Source of the DNA: DASSQJ01 sp963772645
GTDB lineage: Bacteria; Actinomycetota; Actinomycetes; Actinomycetales; Dermatophilaceae
Assembly: GCA_963772645.1 (NCBI GenBank)
Contig: CAVYYD010000015.1
Span: 1-64,000, forward strand
Length of the DNA: 64,000 bases
Direction: 5' to 3'
Of the stretch, positions 59,585 through 64,000 are shown one piece after another (position 1 is the stretch's first letter; each line of letters begins with the position of its first letter). Made by a program: the position numbers and the translations under genes. The notes below the pieces were generated by a model. It ran no database searches. It was not told the origin of the DNA and saw nothing but the letters and a program-made list of their open reading frames with translations.

Positions 59585-62500
59585 CTAGTGGCCGGAGCTG
59601 CCCGGGCTCGCGTGCCACAGCTTGCGGGTGGGCAGCGCCGGTGCCGGGGGCCGGGCCGGTGGCGCACCCCGCCCGGTGCGGGGGTCGGCCCCCGGGGGCC
59701 GGGTGTCGGCGTACGGCGACTGCCGGAACCCCGAGGCGTGGACGAGCACCCGCCGCCCGGTGCGGGCGTCCGCCTCCCGTGCGGCTGCCTCCGCCGCCTC
59801 GGCGCGGGCCACCGCATCGGCCTCCCCGGCGCCCAGTGCCTCCTCGACCGCGGCGAGCCCGCCGAGCTGCCAGGCGTCCCAGAGGGCGGCGAGCTCCCAG
59901 GCGCCGGTGGCGCGCACCGAGACCCCGCGGTCGCCGGTTCGGCGCAGCACCCCGCGGACGAGGAGCATCCAGCTGTGGAAGACGACCTCGGCGTAGGGAC
60001 CCTGGACGTCCTCGAAGAAGGTGCAGTCGGAGGGGCCGGTGCCGTCGTCGAGGGTGAGGAAGACGACCCGCCGCCCGGAGCGGACCGGTGGGGTCTGGGT
60101 GGCGACCTTGACCCCGGCGACCCAGACCTCGCTGCGGCTGCGGGCGCCGAGGAGGTCGCGGCTGCGGGTGACCCCGAGCGCGGCGAGCAGCGGCTCGTAG
60201 AACGCGACGACGTGCGCGGAGACGTCGAGCCCGAGGACGTCGAGCTCGGCCCGGACCCGCTCCGGGCCGGTCATCTCCGGCAGGCCGGTCCCGGCGACGA
60301 GCCGGGGCCGGTCGCCGAGGTCGAGGGTGAGCTGGGTCGGCTGGGCCTCGGCGGGCACGACCTCGCGCGCGGCCTGCGACTGGGCGGCAGCCCGCTCGCG
60401 GACGTCGGGGCCGGCCGACTCGACCTCGCGGACCGCGGCCACCGGCAGGGCCCGCCGGCGGCTGCTCCGGGGCTGCCCTCCTCCCCCGCGCTCCCACCGG
60501 TCGAGCTCGGCGACGTGGAGGAGCAGGTCGCGGCGGGTGACCCGGCCGCGCCGCCCGAGGGCCGGCCCCCGGGTGCCGTGGAGGGAGTCGAAGGCCCCGG
60601 CGAGGACGAGCCGCTCGGTGACCGGCCGGCTGGCCCGGGCCCGGGTCCAGAAGTCGCCGAGGTCGGAGTACGGCTGGCCGGCGACGATGCGGGCGACCTC
60701 GGCCGCGCTGATCCCCTTGACGTCGGCGAGCGAGAGCCGGATGCCGTACGGCTGCGGGTCGCGACTCCAGCCCGGGACCGGCGGCTCCCCGGCATCCTCG
60801 ACGGCCCCGTCGAGGACCGGCTCGATCCGGTAGGTGTCGCCCGAGGCGTTGACGTCGAGGCCGAGGACGGGGATGCCGAAGGAGCGGGCGTCGTCGAGGA
60901 GGAGGCGCTTGGGGTACATGCCGGGGTCGTGGGTGAGGACGCCGGCGAGGAAGGCCGCCGGGTGGTGGGTCTTCAGCCACGCCGAGTGGAAGGTGGGCAG
61001 CGCGAACGCGGCGGCGTGCGCCTTGCAGAACCCGAAGGACGCGAAGGACCTCAGCACCTCCCAGATCCGGTCGCGCTCCTGCGGTGAGTACCCGCGGGCG
61101 GCGGCAGCGGGGCGCCACCACGCCTCGACCTCCTCCTGGCCCGTCGGGGTGCCCATGCTGCGGCGCACCTCGTCGGCCTGGGCGAGGCTGACCCCGGTGG
61201 TCTCGGCGACGATGAGCAGCACCTGCTCGTGGAAGACGACGACCCCCTCGGTCTCCTCGAGGGCCGGGACGAGGCTGGGGTGGAGGAAGCGCCGCTCCGC
61301 CCACCCGTGCCGGCTCTCGAGGAACGGGGTGATCATGTCGGACTTCACCGGCCCGGGCCGGAACAGCGAGATGTCGACGACGAGGTCGTCGAACGCGGTC
61401 GGCCCGAGCTTGCCGACGAGCTCGCGCTGGCCCGGGCTCTCGATCTGGAACATGCCCAGGGTGCGGGTGGTGCGGATCAGCTCGAAGGTGGCGGCGTCGT
61501 CGAGGGGAACCTGCGCCTCGTCGTCGAGGTCGACCCGCTCCCCGGTGACCCGCTGCACCTCGGCCACGGCGTGCGCCATCGCCGACTGCATCCGGATGCC
61601 GAGGACGTCGAGCTTGAGGAACCCCAGGGTCTCGACGTCGTCCTTGTCGAACTGGCTCATCGGGAAGCCGAGCCAGCTCGCCTCGACCGGGGTGCGGTCG
61701 AGCATCCCCGCGTTGGACAGGACGACCCCGCACGGGTGCAGGGCGATGTGCCGGGGCAGCCCGTCGAGGGCCTCGACGAGGTCGAAGAAGGTGGCCAGGC
61801 GCGGGGAGCCCAGGCCGCGGCTGCGCAGCTCGGGGAGGTCGGCGATGGCGTGCCGGGCGTCCCTGGCGCGGATGTGCGGGAAGGCCTTGGCGATCTCGTC
61901 GACCTCGACCGGTGGCATCCCGAGCGCGGCCCCGACGTCGCGCACCGCGTGCCGGACCTTGTAGGTGTCCATCATCGACACGCAGGTGACCCGCTCGCCG
62001 CCGAACCGGGTCAGGACCGCCTCGTAGACCTGGGTGCGGCGGGCGGACTCGACGTCGACGTCGATGTCGGGCAGCTCCGCGCGCAGCGGGGAGCAGAACC
62101 GCTCCATGAGGAGGCGGTGGCGGATCGGGTCGACCCCGCTGATGCCGAGGAGGTGGTTGACCAGGCTGCCGGCGCCCGAGCCCCGGGCGGCGACCCGCAC
62201 GCCCATCCCCCGGATGAGGTCGGTGACCTCGGCCACGGTGAGGAAGTAGGTGGGGTAGCCGAGCGAGGCGATGACGGCGAGCTCGGCGTCGAGGCGGTCG
62301 TGGACCACGGCGAGCTCGGTGGCGGTGGCACCCGGGTAGCGGCTGCCGACCGCGGCCCGGGACCGGGCGACGAGGACGTCCATCGGGTCGGTGCCGTCCT
62401 CGATGCCGAGGACCCCGGGCTCGGGGAGGTGGACCGCGCCGATACCGAGGTCCTCGCGGGCCTGCTGGACGCACTCGTCGGCGAGCCGGACGGTCATCGC

Positions 62501-63465
62501 GAGGAGGCGCGTCGCCCGGGCGGTGTCGCCACCGGTGACCTCGAGGGCCCGGGCGTGCATGTGCCCGGTGGCGGCGAGGTGCCCGGCGTCGGTGACCCGG
62601 TCGAGGTGCCGGGAGTCGAGGACGACGAGCCGGCGGGCCGCGTCGAGCACGTCGACGGTGCGGACCTGGCCCGGCTCGGCGTGCCGGACGGCCGCGGTGA
62701 GCACCGCCGGCACCCCGACGGCGTCGGCGAGGGCGAGGAGGCGGGCCGCGTGCGAGCGGCACCCGGGGGTGCCGTCGGGACCACCGTGGAGGACGACCTC
62801 GACGACGAGGCCGTCGCGCGGGAGGAGGGCGCGCCAACGGGTGAGCAGGTCGTGGGCACGCGCGTGGTGCCCACCGAGGACGGCGCGGCCGACGTCGGAG
62901 TCGGGGCCGAGCAGGACCACACAGGGGGCCACGCCCCAGTGGACCCCCCGAACGACACGGTGCTCGCTGCGCTCGCACCGTCCCACCGTTCCGCGCGACC
63001 GGGCTCGTTCGTCGCGGTCGCGCGGGCGAGCAGCCCGGGGCTGGTGACCGGGACGCCTCGCTCGCCGCGCAGGTGGGTGTCGGTGACGAGCCGGCACAGG
63101 GCCGCCCAGCCGGCTCCGGCTCCGGCTCCCCCGGCCCGCCCCCGGGCGAGCACGGTGACCCGCGGCCGGCGCGGGTCGACGAGCGCGCCGCCGCGGACCG
63201 GGGTGCGCGACCGGGCCGGAGCCGGGGTGGGCAGCAGCTCCTCGGTGGCGAGGTCGACGCCGAGGACCGGGTCGACCCCGGCCCTCCCGCACGCCGTCGC
63301 GAACCGGACCGCGCCGTAGAGGCCGTCACGGTCGGTGAGGGCGAGCGCGTGCTGGCCGAGGTCGGCGGCGCGCGCGACGAGGTCCTCGGGCGACGAGGCG
63401 CCGTAGCGCATCGAGAACCCCGAGGCGACGTGGAGGTGGACGAAACCGTCCGGTGCGGACGTCAT
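59585..63465 (-). CDS. dnaE2: Error-prone DNA polymerase DnaE2 (ImuC), one frameshift
   Basis: About 1293 residues after correction. The N-terminal PHP domain has HLHVASGFSMRYGAS and TDRDGLYGAVRF, in which the second metal His is replaced, so it is probably inactive as a nuclease. The C-family catalytic core has LPDIDVDVESARR, SRFGG-type fingers and FVGFCKAHAAAF-like segments, with an OB fold near the C-terminus (VWVAGVKVATQTP). DnaE2 drives damage-induced mutagenesis, normally with ImuA and ImuB; neither is visible. The frame breaks at a six-C run (62944-62949), where a seventh C would restore FGGVHWGVAPCVVLLG. ATG 63465 gives the standard N-terminus. Confidence 0.92.
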
Positions 63466-63490
63466 GGTGCCGATGCCGGGTGCGGCGGGC

Positions 63491-63916
63491 TCAGGCCGAC
63501 CGGACCGGGGCGAGCCGGCGTGGCGGGTGGCCGGCCGGGACGCCGAGCCGCTGGGCGGCGAGGTCGAGGAACGCCTCGGCGTCGCGCAGGAGGTCGTCGG
63601 CCTCCCGGGCCCCGACCCGGACCAGCCCGGTCTCGACCCCGACCCGCTGCCCGGTGACGGCGGCGAACCGCTCCGCCCACTCGGTGAGCTCGGGGGCGGC
63701 GCGCACGGTGAGCGCCCAGACGTCGTGCGGACCGGGACCGCCCTCGGGGCCGGCCGGGCGCGCGGCGACGACCGCGGCCGCGGCCCGCAGCGCGGCGAGC
63801 GAGGCCGCGAGGTAGCGTGCCGACGCGGAGGACGTGGTGTACCCGCTGGTCAGGGCCTCGTCGGCGCGGGAGAGGAGGTCGAGGGTGGTCGCGGCGTGGG
63901 GATGGGTGATGGCCAT
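63491..63916 (-). CDS. SAV_6107 family HEPN domain protein
   Basis: A 141-residue helical protein of the SAV_6107 HEPN family. Features are LLSRADEALTSGYTTSSASARYLAASLAALR shortened over residues 13-43, VWALTVRAAPELTEWAERFA, and LLRDAEAFLDLAAQRLG. The HEPN RNase motif RxxxxH is not present, so it is likely non-catalytic. Family members sit next to dnaE2 or imuB in actinobacteria; function unknown. GGAGGAG upstream supports ATG 63916. It lies 25 bp upstream of dnaE2 and is likely in the same transcript. Confidence 0.85.
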   Translation of the reverse strand: MAITHPHAATTLDLLSRADEALTSGYTTSSASARYLAASLAALRAAAAVVAARPAGPEGGPGPHDVWALTVRAAPELTEWAERFAAVTGQRVGVETGLVRVGAREADDLLRDAEAFLDLAAQRLGVPAGHPPRRLAPVRSA

Positions 63917-63932
63917 CGGGGCTGGTCTCCTC

Positions 63933-64000
63933 CTAGTCGTGGGACCGCAGCAGCAGCCAACGGTCGTCGTCCCGGCCGAGGTCGAAGACCCCGACGGCGC
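63933..64000 (-). CDS. C-terminal end of an unidentified gene
   Basis: An open frame entering from the right edge ends at TAG (63933-63935), with VFDLGRDDDRWLLLRSHD as its last residues. Only about 21 codons are visible. The strand-then-acidic-turn pattern is reminiscent of the C-terminus of DUF6504 proteins, often found near dnaE2, but this is a weak guess. It precedes the HEPN gene by 16 bp on the same strand. Confidence 0.4.
   Translation of the reverse strand, partial: AVGVFDLGRDDDRWLLLRSHD

Noticed and set aside
59049..63329. A 1426-codon minus-strand frame overlapping dnaE2 in another frame
   Set aside because: The dnaE2 frame carries all polymerase motifs; the other frame is Arg/Pro-rich noise.

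Overview
This window is chromosomal DNA of a very GC-rich actinobacterium (by eye well above 70% G+C). Actinobacterial marker families are packed along it: SepH, DUF3000, DUF4193, DUF3710, DUF3159, DUF5998, DUF7455, DUF3040 and SAV_6107-type HEPN. So are the coproporphyrin-dependent heme genes and a block whose order matches the Mycobacterium tuberculosis Rv2689c-Rv2701c neighbourhood. The overall gene set and the alpha-glucoside operon point to Micrococcales, perhaps an Intrasporangiaceae relative; that placement is inference. I see no rRNA, tRNA, CRISPR array, insertion sequence or prophage.

Layout. 0-9 kb: a BrkB/YihY membrane protein (partial), an AidB-type acyl-CoA dehydrogenase and a PPK2 kinase (both broken by many frameshifts), a RibD-type reductase, LigD ligase coupled to an alpha/beta hydrolase, MsrB, and an AbiEi/DUF559 gene framed by palindromic elements. 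9-14.6 kb: heme genes hemQ, hemY, hemE, with a DUF4349 lipoprotein and an EamA transporter. 14.7-16.8 kb: DUF3000, RNase D and a glyoxalase remnant. 16.8-20.9 kb: fadA-fadB beta-oxidation operon and a TetR regulator. 21-26 kb: an NTF2/NmrA pair, an HTH-MurA fusion and dxs. 26.2-29.6 kb: an SOS-box gene and aconitase. 29.7-39.4 kb: TRAM methyltransferase, KimA-like K+ importer, two TrkA proteins, DUF3159/OB-fold/DUF3710/dut/DUF4193, suhB and hemH. 39.5-45.8 kb: sepH, tdk, a phosphatase, DUF5998 and a Pat-type acetyltransferase. 45.9-56 kb: nitroreductase, then topoisomerase IV parC and parE, with a four-gene alpha-glucoside ABC/LacI operon between them. 56.2-64 kb: small conserved proteins, then a mutagenesis/repair group (dinB, a methyltransferase, dnaE2, HEPN protein).

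Functionally the window joins heme synthesis through the coproporphyrin route (hemE, hemY, hemQ, hemH; split over two loci), fatty-acid oxidation, potassium uptake, sugar import under LacI control, decatenation, and translesion/end-joining DNA repair. Many genes seem to be transcribed as leaderless mRNAs: a -10-like hexamer ends 6-7 bases before the start codon at about sixteen genes.

Sequence quality matters here. Six recognisable genes carry frameshifts, clustered at about 0.75-3.2 kb and 13.3-13.7 kb, and nearly all are +1. Since hemE and dxs are normally essential, most are more likely assembly errors than decay. No stretch longer than about 260 bp lacks a gene. The largest gaps (49017-49269, 55966-56204, 9052-9259) hold promoter, operator or palindromic elements described below.
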